Source: Diplonema japonicum (lineage: Eukaryota; Euglenozoa; Diplonemea; Diplonemida; Diplonemidae). From it: DNA of 64,000 nt. A program made the translations under genes and the position numbers. Positions within the stretch are counted from its first letter, which is position 1, and each line of letters begins with the position of its first letter. Under the pieces are notes generated by a model that had not been told where the DNA came from, did not search any database, and worked only from the letters and a program-made list of their open reading frames with translations. Below, one piece after another: positions 51,851 through 61,781 of this stretch. The stretch spans positions 1 through 64,000 of the forward strand of contig OZ025690.1 of assembly GCA_964019335.1 (NCBI GenBank), written 5' to 3'.

Positions 51851-52189
51851 TCACGGGGTGAGGTCCACCTGGCCCCTGGTGTAGGTCACGTCGCTCAGCA
51901 TCAGGGTGTTGAGCATGAAGAAGATGCCCTTCTTCTTTCTCTTCAAGCTCAGCTGGTCCTTCTTGAAGGCGAAGAACTCAGTGTGCTTCGTGAGGGGTGT
52001 GTTTGAGGGAAGCTTCTCTTCATCGATGATCTGCTTCAGCATCTCAAGCGGTGCGGGCTTTGTGTCCTCGGGTCCTGCCGTCGTGAAGAAGATACCGGGT
52101 CCCAGCGCACAGGACCCTGCACGGATCTTCCCTTCTTCTTCAATCAGGGCGGCGTGCTTGACGGTGGTGTAGAAGTAGTAGATCGTCAT
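51851..52189 (-). CDS. HYD1-type ADP-ribosyltransferase-like protein, copy 1
   Basis: A 112-aa protein, MTIYYFYTTVKHAALIEEEG start. The order IYYFYTT, AALIEEEGKIRAGSC, ALGPGIFFTT resembles the N-terminal part of small HYD1-type ADP-ribosyltransferase-like domains (usual pattern LYHYT...I...SG.I.....G.GVYFT), but the expected His of HYT is Phe, so activity is doubtful. The nucleotide sequence is identical to the copy at 53332-53670, about 357 bp including a few flanking bases. The function is unknown and the family call is tentative. Confidence 0.6.
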   Translation of the reverse strand: MTIYYFYTTVKHAALIEEEGKIRAGSCALGPGIFFTTAGPEDTKPAPLEMLKQIIDEEKLPSNTPLTKHTEFFAFKKDQLSLKRKKKGIFFMLNTLMLSDVTYTRGQVDLTP

Positions 52190-53232
52190 ATTGGCTTTCT
52201 TTTTTTTTTTTTTTTTTCTTTTTTTTTTTTTTTCGAGCGGGGTTAAATAAATCCTTTGGGGGGAAAAAAAAAGTTTTTTTTTAAATTATTATTTGGCACT
52301 GCAAAAAAAAAAAAAAAAAAAGAAAAGAAAAAAAAAGAATTGGGGAAGGGGTAGGGAAAGAGGAAGGAACTTAATGGGAGGGAAAAGAATAAAAAATAAT
52401 GGGGAAGTAATAAAAAAAAAGAACAGGGGGGGGGGGGGAAGGGGAATCGTTTGCAGAAAAGAATAAAAAAAAGAAATGCGGATTTTTCCATTTTTATTGG
52501 TTCTTACAGAGTGGAAAAAAAAAAAAGGTTTCTTCAATTTTCATTTACAACACTTCTACTTTAAAAAAAAAAAAAGAATTATATCACAGAAGTAGAAAGC
52601 CGGGAAACAAAAAGAAAATTGCTCCCCTCAAACCTTCTTTTCCAAACTATTATTACCACATTCTTTAATTTCACAATTTTATTTATTAATCAAATGTAGC
52701 TTTTAAAAGAAAAAACAGGAGCAGTTTTCTTTATTCTTTTTACTTACTTATTTTTAGAATATTTCTCTTTTCCTTTGCCATATTTTCTCTATTTCTCGCT
52801 GCTTAGTTTATTAAACACCCTTGACACAGTACCCCTCTTTTTTTTTCTTTGTCCCTCTTTTTTCTTTCCCCCTTCTCTTCCGAATTCGTTTCCCAATTAT
52901 GCAGTCTTCTTAATACAAAAACCTATAGGAACGAAAGGGGAAAAAACATTTTAAAAAAAAGAAGAAGAAAAGACAATAAAAGAGCAGCACAGCAAAGTCT
53001 CATACAACTCGTCACGGTCAATATGGCAGAAGGAAAAAAAAAATTTTTAAAGAAACAAAGAAAAAAAACACTAAAGACGTGTGGACAAGAAGGTTTTAAA
53101 TGCCCCACGGCAGTAGTAAAAAAAAAAAAGAAAGAAAGAAAAAAAAAATAATAAGTAAGACATCACTTTTCTTTTTTTAAAAAAAATTACTTTTTTTTTG
53201 TGTAAACGTTGGTGAAGAATAAAAGAATTATG

Positions 53233-53283
<51 letters not shown>

Positions 53284-53331
53284 TATTCCGTTTGAATTTT
53301 TTTTTGTCATTTTTTTTATATCTGCCAATCC
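52190..53331. other. Homopolymer-rich spacer between the duplicated genes
   Basis: About 1.1 kb of A/T runs, including 48 consecutive T at 53235-53282, with G runs near 52427. No gene is supported. Confidence 0.65.
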
Positions 53332-53670
53332 TCACGGGGTGAGGTCCACCTGGCCCCTGGTGTAGGTCACGTCGCTCAGCATCAGGGTGTTGAGCATGAA
53401 GAAGATGCCCTTCTTCTTTCTCTTCAAGCTCAGCTGGTCCTTCTTGAAGGCGAAGAACTCAGTGTGCTTCGTGAGGGGTGTGTTTGAGGGAAGCTTCTCT
53501 TCATCGATGATCTGCTTCAGCATCTCAAGCGGTGCGGGCTTTGTGTCCTCGGGTCCTGCCGTCGTGAAGAAGATACCGGGTCCCAGCGCACAGGACCCTG
53601 CACGGATCTTCCCTTCTTCTTCAATCAGGGCGGCGTGCTTGACGGTGGTGTAGAAGTAGTAGATCGTCAT
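53332..53670 (-). CDS. HYD1-type ADP-ribosyltransferase-like protein, copy 2
   Basis: Identical by eye to copy 1 over the whole coding region and in the short leader AAAGCCAAT before the ATG. Identity starts at the CC before the stop and ends in the leader T run, beyond which the two flanks are unrelated. Such sharp edges suggest a recent duplication or gene conversion confined to the transcript-like unit, or an assembly artefact. Same tentative family call and same Phe in place of the HYT histidine. Confidence 0.6.
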   Translation of the reverse strand: MTIYYFYTTVKHAALIEEEGKIRAGSCALGPGIFFTTAGPEDTKPAPLEMLKQIIDEEKLPSNTPLTKHTEFFAFKKDQLSLKRKKKGIFFMLNTLMLSDVTYTRGQVDLTP

Positions 53671-54143
53671 ATTGGCTTTCTTTTTAAAAAAAGGTGTGTA
53701 GAAATCTGTGTTATGTTTGGATAGGACCGCGTCACATTAGAGCAAGTAAGAGAAAACGAGGGGAAAAAAAACAAAAAAAAAAAACAAACAAAAAAATACA
53801 AAACAGAGGAGAAGGGGGCAGGAGAAAGACACAACAGAGAGCGAGGAATAATAATAAAAAAAACAAAAAACAAAAAAAACAGAACTTCGTGCCCCCACCC
53901 CCTTCCCCTTCAACATCGGTGGGAAAAAAAAAACTGGTAAACTGAGGTACAAATAAAAAAAAAAAGGAAGAAAGGGGGAAGAACAGATGAAAAAGAATTC
54001 CCCTTTTTTTTTTTAAAAAAAAAGGGAATTTCACCCCTTTTTTTTTCTTTTTCCACAGCAGCAACGATACAGCACAGAGGTAGGCTTACGTGAACATGTT
54101 TCTTTTTTTCTTTTTCTTTCCCCCCCCCTTTTTATTTATAATT
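53671..54143. other. Non-coding interval
   Basis: Nearly 500 bp of A-rich then T-rich sequence, including a complementary pair at 53996-54032 (GGAATTC-free AATTCCCCTTTTTTT against AAAAAAAGGGAATT) that could form a hairpin. No gene is supported. Confidence 0.5.
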
Positions 54144-54643
54144 TCAACACTGGTTCCCCACCCAGATGCTCTCCATAGGGAGTGTGCCTTCAAGATCCTC
54201 CACCTGTAAAAAAAAGAATTAGAGATAAAAGGAACACGCACAGCAGGCCATGCAGCTGTCTCGCCTTCTTCCCTATCAGTATCGAGCCCCACGCACTATG
54301 TATGTCCACGAAGACGAGAAGGAAGCTGAAGCCGCACGAAGCAACCGCGTCCGATGACGGACATACAGGCACAACAGGCACAACCGGCATACACCAAACG
54401 CGGAAGGGTCAAGAGAACTTTCCAGGCAGTGAAGATCGGAAACAATAAAGGGATCGCATTCCCTTGGGCCAGAAAAAGAAATGAGATAAATTGGTGGCAC
54501 TGCACAAGCATTGTACCAGAGGGCAACCGACAATCTTCAGCAGGCAGCTTCTGCTGGCTACGGAGATAACGTAGTACGAAAAGCAAGAAGAAATTTAATT
54601 CAAGAACAAAGAAGAGCTTATATCCCATGTTAGTTCCAACTAA

Positions 54644-54693
<50 letters not shown>

Positions 54694-55436
54694 CATACAA
54701 GAGTCCGTGCCACCTTGCAGTCTCTGGTGAGATCGGTGTCCAATCTGCTGTCGGTGTACATTTTACAAAAGTCGCTGACATCCAGCCCCCTGTCAGGGTC
54801 GGCACCGATGTAGCTGCACATCTCTGTCCACTCTTCTTTAGTGAGCTGTGTGCCTTCTGTCTTCTCTTGCATCAGGCTAGCATCCTTGTACCCGATCAGG
54901 CCATTGTTGTCATCATCAAAAGCCATGTGCACGAAGGTGATAACCCTGAGCTTGTCCTGGTCCACCATAGGGGAGCGGGCAGATGTTGAGGCAATGCTCA
55001 GAGCGGAAGGGATCTGGAAGAGGGACTCGAGGCGCAGCTCGTTGGTGCTCTTCTCGTTGTGGTCGGAGGGGGACCTGCGGAAGGGTGAATCGTACTGCAT
55101 ATGGCGCCGGTCTTCCAGTTCCTTCATCACCTTCGTCTGGAATGCTTCGTTGGCCTGCTTCTGTGCCCTCAGCTCTTCCTCCAATACCTGCACCCGTTTC
55201 ACCAACGCCCCCACCCCGTCAGTGCCGTCGACACTCTCACACGGTGTGCTCTGCACAGGGCTCGTGACCCCCGACACCGTTGTCGTCGTTATCATGAACT
55301 CCCTGTCCACCCGTCGCTTCGTCTCCTCGGTGGGCGACTCGTACCCCTCGTCTTTGTACACATTGTCTGCAAGGCTCCTGATGCGTACCTCTGCTTCCGC
55401 TACCCGCTTCAGGGCCTCCTGAGTGGCATCAGGCAT
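54144..55436 (-). CDS. EF-hand protein with coiled coil
   Basis: A 265-aa model starting MPDATQEALKRVAEAEVRI. A coiled coil (ALVKRVQVLEEELRAQKQA) precedes two EF-hands: AFDDDNNGLIGYKDASLM with a near-canonical Ca2+ loop and IGADPDRGLDVSDFCKMY, a weaker one. The exon ends DCKVARTL at a GTATGC donor whose intron holds a 48-nt A run on the plus strand (54645-54692). The best acceptor in phase is TTTTTTTTACAG at 54204, giving a 495-nt intron and a last exon VEDLEGTLPMESIWVGNQC with stop at 54144. This intron is about ten times longer than the others, so the last exon is inference. Confidence 0.7.
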
Positions 55437-55488
55437 ATCTCGTGTCTGTGATGGAATATTAAGAAGTACCGAGCAAGGGTCAAAGGTA

Positions 55489-56319
55489 CTACAGTCTTTT
55501 CGTGATCTCTTCAACGCGCGCTGCGGACCGTGCACGGGCAGCCTCAGTGCGGCCTTGGCAGTCACGCGGGAGGCAGACGTGAAGTGTGTCCAGCAAATAG
55601 TGCGAGATGGTGACACACTGGCTACCGAGGAGGGGGAGGGGGCCGAGCGACGCCTTTACAAAGGGCAGCCCATGGTGCACAAGGGTAGAGGTGACCACGT
55701 CTGACTGTGCAGGTGTGAGGCCGTGGTTGTCACCTAGGATGAGAAGCACCCCCGAATCGGGGTTAGAAAGGGAAGATGAGAGGCTAGGGGCATCCTCATC
55801 CAGCAGAATGGCCAAAGGAGGTGCGTCCTTGTAGTAAGAAATCATCTTGAGGAGACCTTCTGCAAGGGCAAGGTCCCTGTGAAGGGCTATACCCTTCGTG
55901 CACAGAAGCGTCTTTGCCATGATCTGCTCCATGGCCTCGGTGGGGGGGACACCATTCTTCTTGGCGTAGTCCTTGACCTTCCTGTCGTTGGGAAGGTCGG
56001 GCTGCAGGACCTTCTTGAAAAGGCTTGCGATGTTCCGCTCATCGGGCCGCAGGTGCTTCACCTCTGCACCTTTGAACACGACGAGGTTCCCGTTGTCGCC
56101 TTCCTTCTCCAGCATGCAGCACCCCATCGTTGTGTTGCGCCGCAGCCCAAAGCTCATGAAGAAGGAGTTCGCCACCACACGCGACATCATGTCGACCCGC
56201 CCTTCCACAAGGGAGTCCAATGCGAAGTCACCATTCCATGCCTTCGTGTTGCACACAAGAAACACACCCCGCCTGAAGCAACCCTCACCGCAAAGGTCGA
56301 ATGCGCCACTTGCTGCCAT
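55489..56319 (-). CDS. TrmY-type tRNA pseudouridine-54 N1-methyltransferase
   Basis: A 276-aa SPOUT protein following archaeal TrmY through its length: FALDSLVEGRVDMMSRVV, NSFFMSFGLRRNT, FKGAEVKHLRPDERNIASLF, ILGDNHGLTPAQ in the knotted SAM-binding part, and ASLGPLPLLGSQCVTISHYLLD at the end. Archaeal TrmY methylates pseudouridine 54 in the T loop of tRNA to N1-methylpseudouridine. It has an insertion of about 60 residues between the PDERN block and the GDNHG block relative to the ~200-aa archaeal form. TrmY is known mainly from archaea, so transfer into this lineage is a fair inference. The stop is 52 nt from the ATG of the EF-hand gene. Confidence 0.88.
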   Translation of the reverse strand: MAASGAFDLCGEGCFRRGVFLVCNTKAWNGDFALDSLVEGRVDMMSRVVANSFFMSFGLRRNTTMGCCMLEKEGDNGNLVVFKGAEVKHLRPDERNIASLFKKVLQPDLPNDRKVKDYAKKNGVPPTEAMEQIMAKTLLCTKGIALHRDLALAEGLLKMISYYKDAPPLAILLDEDAPSLSSSLSNPDSGVLLILGDNHGLTPAQSDVVTSTLVHHGLPFVKASLGPLPLLGSQCVTISHYLLDTLHVCLPRDCQGRTEAARARSAARVEEITKRL

Positions 56320-57148
56320 GACCTTCTTAAAAGATGGGGTACATTGAAGCGAGGTGGGAGGTTCAAAAAAAAAATAAGAATTTAAAAAAAAAAAAGAAAG
56401 AAAAAAAAAAGTATATTTGGAAATAAAAAAAAGACCAGACCAGAGAGAATTTGAAGAAAAAAAATAAGAAGAAGAAAAAAACGGAATTGCCAGAAGGGTG
56501 TGACGGGAAACAAAAAAAAAAGAGAAAAAAAGAATGAAGGGGTGGGGGAGGAAGCCAAGAAGAATGAAAAAGTTGGAAAAAATAAAAGAGGGTGAAAAAA
56601 AAAAAAAAAGAGGGAAGTGATAAACTCCTTTTTTTTTCTTTTTTTTTTTTTAAAAAAGTTCCGCGTAGTCTTTCCCCTTTCTTTGTGATTCGTTCTTTTC
56701 TTTTCTTTTCTTTTCTTTTTCTTTTGGAAAAAAAAAGAGGGAAAAAAGAGGGCCAGAATAATTATGAAGCACTCTGTAGAGGTGACAAAAAAAGGTGTCT
56801 TTGAACGAACCTGCAGTAGGTGACAGGATCGCCAAAAAAAAAAAAAAGGACCAAGAGGAAAAAGGAAAACACAGGAATACGGTTGGCCGCTTTGTGCCCA
56901 CCAACAACTTTTGTACAACTACTTGCGACATAAGGAGCACAACATGAAGCAATTCTTTTCGTAAGACAATAAAATATTTTATGGCTAAAAGAAGAAAAGA
57001 AAGGGGTTTGTCTTTTATGCAGGATTCTTGTGCTAGTTTTCTTTTTTTTTTTTCTATTGTTTTCTCTCCCTCTCCCCCCCCCCCCCCCCACGCCTCTTTG
57101 CATCCTTTTCTTCTGTTTCGTTACTTTTGCTTATAAAATACAATAACG

Positions 57149-57192
<44 letters not shown>

Positions 57193-57345
57193 CCTGAGAG
57201 GATGTGGAAAATAAAATTTTAAACTAATTCGATGGGAAAAAAAAAAAAAAAAAAAGGTGTCTTTGAAGGGAACCTGCAGTATGTGACAGGATCGCCTAAC
57301 ACAATCAACTCATCTAGTGTTTGATTCCTTCTGTCGTGGTACAGT
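56320..57345. other. Non-coding interval with a dispersed repeat pair
   Basis: A and T runs, including 43 A at 57149-57191. It holds two copies of a ~42-bp repeat, GGTGTCTTTGAA..GAACCTGCAGTA and KGTGACAGGATCGCC, at 56793-56834 and 57255-57297. No gene is supported. Confidence 0.6.
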
Positions 57346-57967
57346 TCAGTGCCACCCACGAATGGCTTGGTGCAGATGATTTTGAATCAAGGCCGAGCGC
57401 CTTGAGACGAGAGGAGAGTTGGACCGGTCCGAGGGATTGAAGTAGATACCAGCCGTGAGCTGGTCGGGAATCACGTTGTGGATCTGCTGGGCTCCCCAGT
57501 GTTGCTGTACCAGTGCTAAGGGGGGTTTAACAGGGGCAGGTCTGCTCGTCCAATTGGTGGCCGCCCCGAGTATGTCTTGGCGCTTCCTCTTGTCTCCTTC
57601 CTCGGGGGTGTCCTCTTCGATTGTTGCTGCTGCTGCTGGGCCAGCTGTCCCTTCGATTGTTGCTGCTGGCGCGGTTGCCCCTTTGCCTGTTGGTCTTGGA
57701 GCTGCTGCTGAAATTGCTGGGGTTGACCCTTCGGTTGGTATGGCTGTGGAGGTTGTTGCGAGCAAATGACTGTTGGGGTTGCGACGGGGGCTGGTATTGT
57801 TGCAGAGCTGGCTGTTGCTGCGGGGTGGGCTGTTGAGGGGAGGCCTGTGCCTTTTCGACCAACTGTAAGATGCAGCTTAGTGTGGTCAGCACCAGGCTCC
57901 TGTTTTCCTCGGAGAGGTCGCCCGCTAGCAGGCTCTGTGCCCTCTGGACCAGATGATGGGGGTCCAT
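57346..57967 (-). pseudogene. Spliced-leader-bearing retrocopy with Gln/Asn/Arg-rich gag-like ORF
   Basis: An ATG at 57967 (MDPHHLVQRAQSLLAG) opens a 146-aa frame with a helical start and then Gln-, Pro-, Asn- and Arg-rich RNA-binding-like sequence (NRQRGNRASSNNRRDSW), ending at 57527. A second minus-strand frame continues from 57765 to 57346 with mixed composition (LVQQHWGAQQIHNVIPDQL; GIYFNPSDRSNSPLVS), as if one longer ORF had shifted frame near 57560. A spliced-leader copy lies 86 nt upstream. I read it as a reverse-transcribed, possibly retroelement ORF1/gag-like, transcript that has decayed. A living low-complexity gene is the alternative. Confidence 0.45.
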
Positions 57968-58053
57968 GGTCGCGTCGGTGAGGGGGGAATAAAACTGACT
58001 TTGTAAAAACTCGCTCTCTTGTCTACCGATCACTATAAACTCTTGTACTCCTA

Positions 58054-58091
58054 CAATAAAGTACAGAAACTGTAGCTTTAGAATCGTTGGT
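58054..58091 (-). other. Spliced-leader exon copy 3
   Basis: Identical to copies 1 and 2 over 38 nt. On the minus strand it is followed by TAGGAGTACAAGAG, which looks like the start of an mRNA body rather than an SL-RNA intron, and is preceded by a T run. This is what a reverse transcript of a trans-spliced mRNA would leave. Confidence 0.82.
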
Positions 58092-58784
58092 AAAAAAAAA
58101 AAAAAACACCACCCCTAATAGAAAAAGTAGGTTTTGCGAATTAACTTTACTGTAAAAGCTCTTAATATTTCTTGGAGCAAGTCAACCAAAGCAGAAAGAT
58201 AGGACTCAGGATCACAGCGGCCTGTACAACAAAGTACCTACTCCGCCCGAGCCCCCATCTCGCACATATGAGCCGTCTAACGAACGCCAAGACGGTGACC
58301 TGGCACAATTTTTTATTCCCGGACAAAAGTTAAGAGTTTTACAGTATTTTCCTTCTCCTTTTTTTTTTTTTTTAAATTTATATGTGGGGTTGAAAATCGC
58401 TTTAAAAAAAAAAAAAAAAACAAAGGACTTATCCACCCGTCAGAACATACTGGAAGAAGAGGGTGGGGGGGGGGGGGGGGGGGGGGGGCAGGGGTTGAGG
58501 ATGCCAAAACCTTTAGCAGCAGAAATCGGCACTATAGTCGCATCGGGCACCTCCTTGAATAAAGCTTTTGCGCTAATAACAAAAATAACAAACTCTTTTA
58601 TATAACTCCAGCCAGACCCTCAACCGTGGGAGTCAATCTAATATTTTCACGCTAGAAAAACAGGTGCAGGAATGAAAACTACTTTATGCATGAATATAAA
58701 GTACTTAACATTCACGCTTGGGCAGCACCACACGGACCTCCCCCCACACCTTCAAATCTGACTGACGTTAAATAAAACAACGGA
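58092..58784. other. Non-coding interval with a G run
   Basis: About 690 bp without a supported gene. A G run of about 25 nt lies at 58465-58488. The rest is mixed sequence with ATAAAT-rich parts. Confidence 0.5.
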
Positions 58785-58930
58785 TTTAGTGAAAAATAGA
58801 TCCGATTTTCACTTGTGGTGGCATGTTTAACTCGTCGGCGTTACTGCACTCGCTTCGCTCGTGAAGTCATATACCCACTCGTTAAACCACTGCTACCACG
58901 CGTGAAAGCACACGATCTTATTTCACTAAA
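58785..58930. mobile_element. 146-bp imperfect palindrome, MITE-like
   Basis: The left arm TTTAGTGAAAAATAGATC..TTTTCAC..GTGG..CATGTTTAACTCG pairs with the right arm, which read inward is TTTAGTGAAATAAGATCGTG..CTTTCACGCGTGGTAGCAGTGG.TTTAACG. The centre is ACTGCACTCGCTTCGCTCGTG. No coding content. It is probably a foldback or MITE element; a structured RNA is the alternative. Confidence 0.6.
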
Positions 58931-59054
58931 TAAATAGTTATTTTTTCTTTTTTGTTTCTTGTTTTTTTTTTTCTTTTTTTTTTCTTCTCTATTTGCTCTC
59001 CCAACACAATACCCCAATTTCAAAAAAAAAAAAAAATGGAAAGAGAAAAAAAAA

Positions 59055-59098
59055 AAATATATGAGTTAAAGGAAGTCTTTGTGAGACGCCCCCTTGTT
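59055..59098 (-). repeat. Dispersed 44-bp repeat, second copy at 3858-3900
   Basis: AATATATGAGYTRAAGGAAGTC followed by TTTGTGAGACGCYCCCTTGTTCT occurs here and at 3858-3900 with only a few differences, 55 kb apart in the same orientation. Here it directly follows the 3' end of the fragment at 59107-59541. Its nature is unknown; a shared 3' end of a retroelement is possible. Confidence 0.6.
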
Positions 59099-59106
59099 CT
59101 CATCTT

Positions 59107-59541
59107 CTACCTGCACCTATCCCCTTTCAGCAGCGGTTTCTCCTCCTTTGGTGGTCTTGCCGGCCTTCTCCCCAGCCTGGCCGCTCTTTCTCTTCGTTCT
59201 CTCGCCCATTGTCCTTTCAACGCCTCTAGGTCTTGCTTGGTCTTCGGTGATGCAAATATCGCCCTCCTGTTCCATCCGATCACCGCCTTTGTCCTCCCGA
59301 TGGATCGTAGTGTGTGCACCCTTGTGCTCGGCTCAGCTGGGAAGGCCCTCCTTCCTTTCACCTTCTTCAGTACCCTCCCTAGCTCCCATGTGTGCCAGAT
59401 CTTCTTCATCAGTCCATGCAATCTCCTCGCTTTCTGCTGTACTTCTGCGAGATCCCCCAGCTTCCCTCCAAGGGTCTTCCCGGTCACGTTCTCGAAATCC
59501 AGTGCCAGCTCCACCGTCGACACTGACGTGTTTCTGCTACA
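59107..59541 (-). pseudogene. Gene fragment, Arg/Lys-rich, no start codon
   Basis: A minus-strand frame of about 140 residues with good composition: VSTVELALDFENVTGKTLGG, VQQKARRLHGLMKKIWHTWE and SIGRTKAVIGWNRRAIFAS, ending Lys/Arg-rich. It begins directly after a T run and TTTGTAG, an acceptor-like site, and has no ATG before the internal Met. It may be the last exon of a gene or a 5'-truncated copy; the dispersed repeat at its 3' end favours a retroposed fragment. No family recognised. Confidence 0.45.
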
Positions 59542-59788
59542 AAAAAAAAAAAAAAAAAAAACAAAAAAAAGGAGTAATCTGGAGGGGAGGAAAGTGGAAT
59601 GAAATACTGGGGAGGGGGAAGGGGAGGGGGGAAGGTGTTGTAAGGAAAGGATAAAGAATGCCTTTTCTTCTTCTTTTTTTTTTTCCCTTTCATTCTCTTC
59701 TTTTTCATTTTTTTTTTAAAAAGAAACAAATAAGTTTGTTTGCCCCCCCCGATCCCTTACCCTTTATTTTTCTTCTTTTTAAATTATT

Positions 59789-61781
59789 TCACAGCGAATT
59801 TTGTTTTCCAACTAATTGTGGTAGTTCCACGCAGGCCCTATTTGAATTTTTTTTTTCCCCCCAATCAAATATATCTTCATACTTCAAAGTAGATACAATA
59901 TCAGAATCTTTTACCTCAACAGGTGAAGGTTGAAGAGGTAGAGAAGAGACGCTGCTAAGGGCGGTCTGTTTTTTTTTTTTTTTTTCTTCCCCACATACCG
60001 AATGCACAAACGTGATTGTCGCACCATCACAAGAAGGAGTCCCTGCCCTGGACCCACCTGTCTCCCAAACGGAGTCAGGCAGCTCAAGGGGGGTGGCGAG
60101 GAAGATAACAAGCGAGACACGCGGCGCGTGGAGAACCGTGTCAGGAGTAGCCGTGAAGAAATGTTCATCCGGCAATGGCGCTACGCCTTCCCGTATAGGC
60201 ACAGCACCAGCGAACTCAGCAGTGTCGGTGGCAAGCTCTGCATCGGCACAGATGACAAGCATAGAAGGTACGACGATGGTGGAGAGGATGTGCTCAATGA
60301 ACTGGAACTGGTCCAACAACTGGTCAGCAACGCGGAAGAAGTGATGCATGGTGCCCTGCAGCTTTGCCCTTATGGGTGTCTGCATCCCGACAGGAGGCTC
60401 GAAGGCTTCCGCACCACTGAACACCTTTACCGGAGGGGCGTCTTCTTTCTTCTCGGGGACGACGAACCTCGTCGCGCACCTGCCTACCTTCTCCGACTGC
60501 TCCACCGTCACAAGCGTTGTCTTGTGGTTCACTACATCTTTGACTTCCTCCAGGGTCGACACAGGGATGCCATTCACATGGGTGAGCCGCCTCCCTGTGA
60601 ACCGGCTGACACCGTGTGATGCAGCCTTCAAAGACGGGTTCACAGACTTGATGACAAGGCTGCCGTCGATGAATTTGATGCCCAGCCGCTCCTTTGGGTA
60701 CCGCTTGATGGTCACCTCCGACTCCATGAAGACGTCGTCCAGCAGTGCCTCCGTGTCGTCGTCGCGGTCCTTGTACTTCGAAGGCTTCTTGAACCTCTCG
60801 ATGAAATACATGCACCAAGCGTTTTTCTTCTTTTTGCCGCCTGTTTCGTCCCTGAACCGCAGCGTCAGAGGCGCCGACCCCGGCACCGTGCAGTGGTTCG
60901 TCTTCTCGTCGATGGCCGTCACGGACACCGTGAAGGGAACGCCTGTCACCCGCCCGCCGCATTTTAGTTTCCTCTCGTCCCACCAGATGCCCTCTGCAAA
61001 CCCACGGCCTTCGAAACGCAGATTGATCGAAGTCTTGTTGGCCACGATTCTGTAAAGAAAAAAAAAACGTTCTTTTTGTTTCGTCGGGATAATACCTTGC
61101 CACCTGGTCCAGCGAGCTCACCTCGCTGCCGTTGACGTGTGTCAGCCGCTTCCCGACGAACTTCCCGGCGCCGTAGTTGTGTCCCACCTTGCCGGAGTTC
61201 ACGGATTTCAGCACAAGCGTCCCCTCGTTGAACTTCAACCCGATCCTCTCTTTGGGCCGCCTCACGATTCTCACGCGTGTCCCCTTCTCGTTCTCAGATG
61301 TCGGTAGCGTGTCGACGATACTCCGCACGGTGTTCCTTGTCGAGGCGAGGGAGTCGTAGTGGCAGATCACCGCAAGGTGCTGCGGCAGGCGTGAGATGGC
61401 CGCTTTCCATAAAGCGGCGATCACTGCCGTCGTGGTGACCCCTGACAGGGACTGGCACTGCAGGACAGCATCGATACCCATTGCAAGGGGGGCTACCAGT
61501 GCGCGCTGCAAGGGCAGTGGCTTGCATATCCAACTGTTTACGTTCAGCCACCTCAGCAAAGGCTCAGGCAGCATGAACCCAGGGGTTCCAACACTTTCCC
61601 ACCCCGTCACTTGCGAACTGGAGTACAACCTCTCTACTAGGTCGAAGTCCTCATGCACCAGTTCCCTCCATAACACGCACACCATGCTCGCGCACGCCAA
61701 CGATCTTCTGTCTAACATACTCAGCACCAACAGCATCATGTCCTTCGCAAGCAATCGTATCGAAGGTTGCATCACAGCCAT
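59789..61781 (-). CDS. F-box-like protein with two PDZ-like repeats
   Basis: A 637-aa protein in three exons. The N-terminus has an F-box-like helix set (LVLSMLDRRSLACASMVC, VLWRELVHEDF). Two related PDZ-like segments follow: RIVRRPKERIGLKFNEGTLV with GKRLTHVNGSEVSSLDQVA, and IKRYPKERLGIKFIDGSLVI with GRRLTHVNGIPVSTLEEV. The C-terminal third has a hydrophobic Leu/Ile-rich part of unknown fold. Introns are 61050-61095 (46 nt, GTATT...ACAG) and 59966-59998 (33 nt, GTATG...ACAG, in frame, mostly an A run). F-box proteins usually recruit substrates to SCF ubiquitin ligases; a PDZ substrate module would fit, but this is inference. Confidence 0.78.

Noticed and set aside
50675-53328. Many Lys- or Phe-rich open frames on both strands
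   Set aside because: They are translations of A and T runs with no complex sequence.
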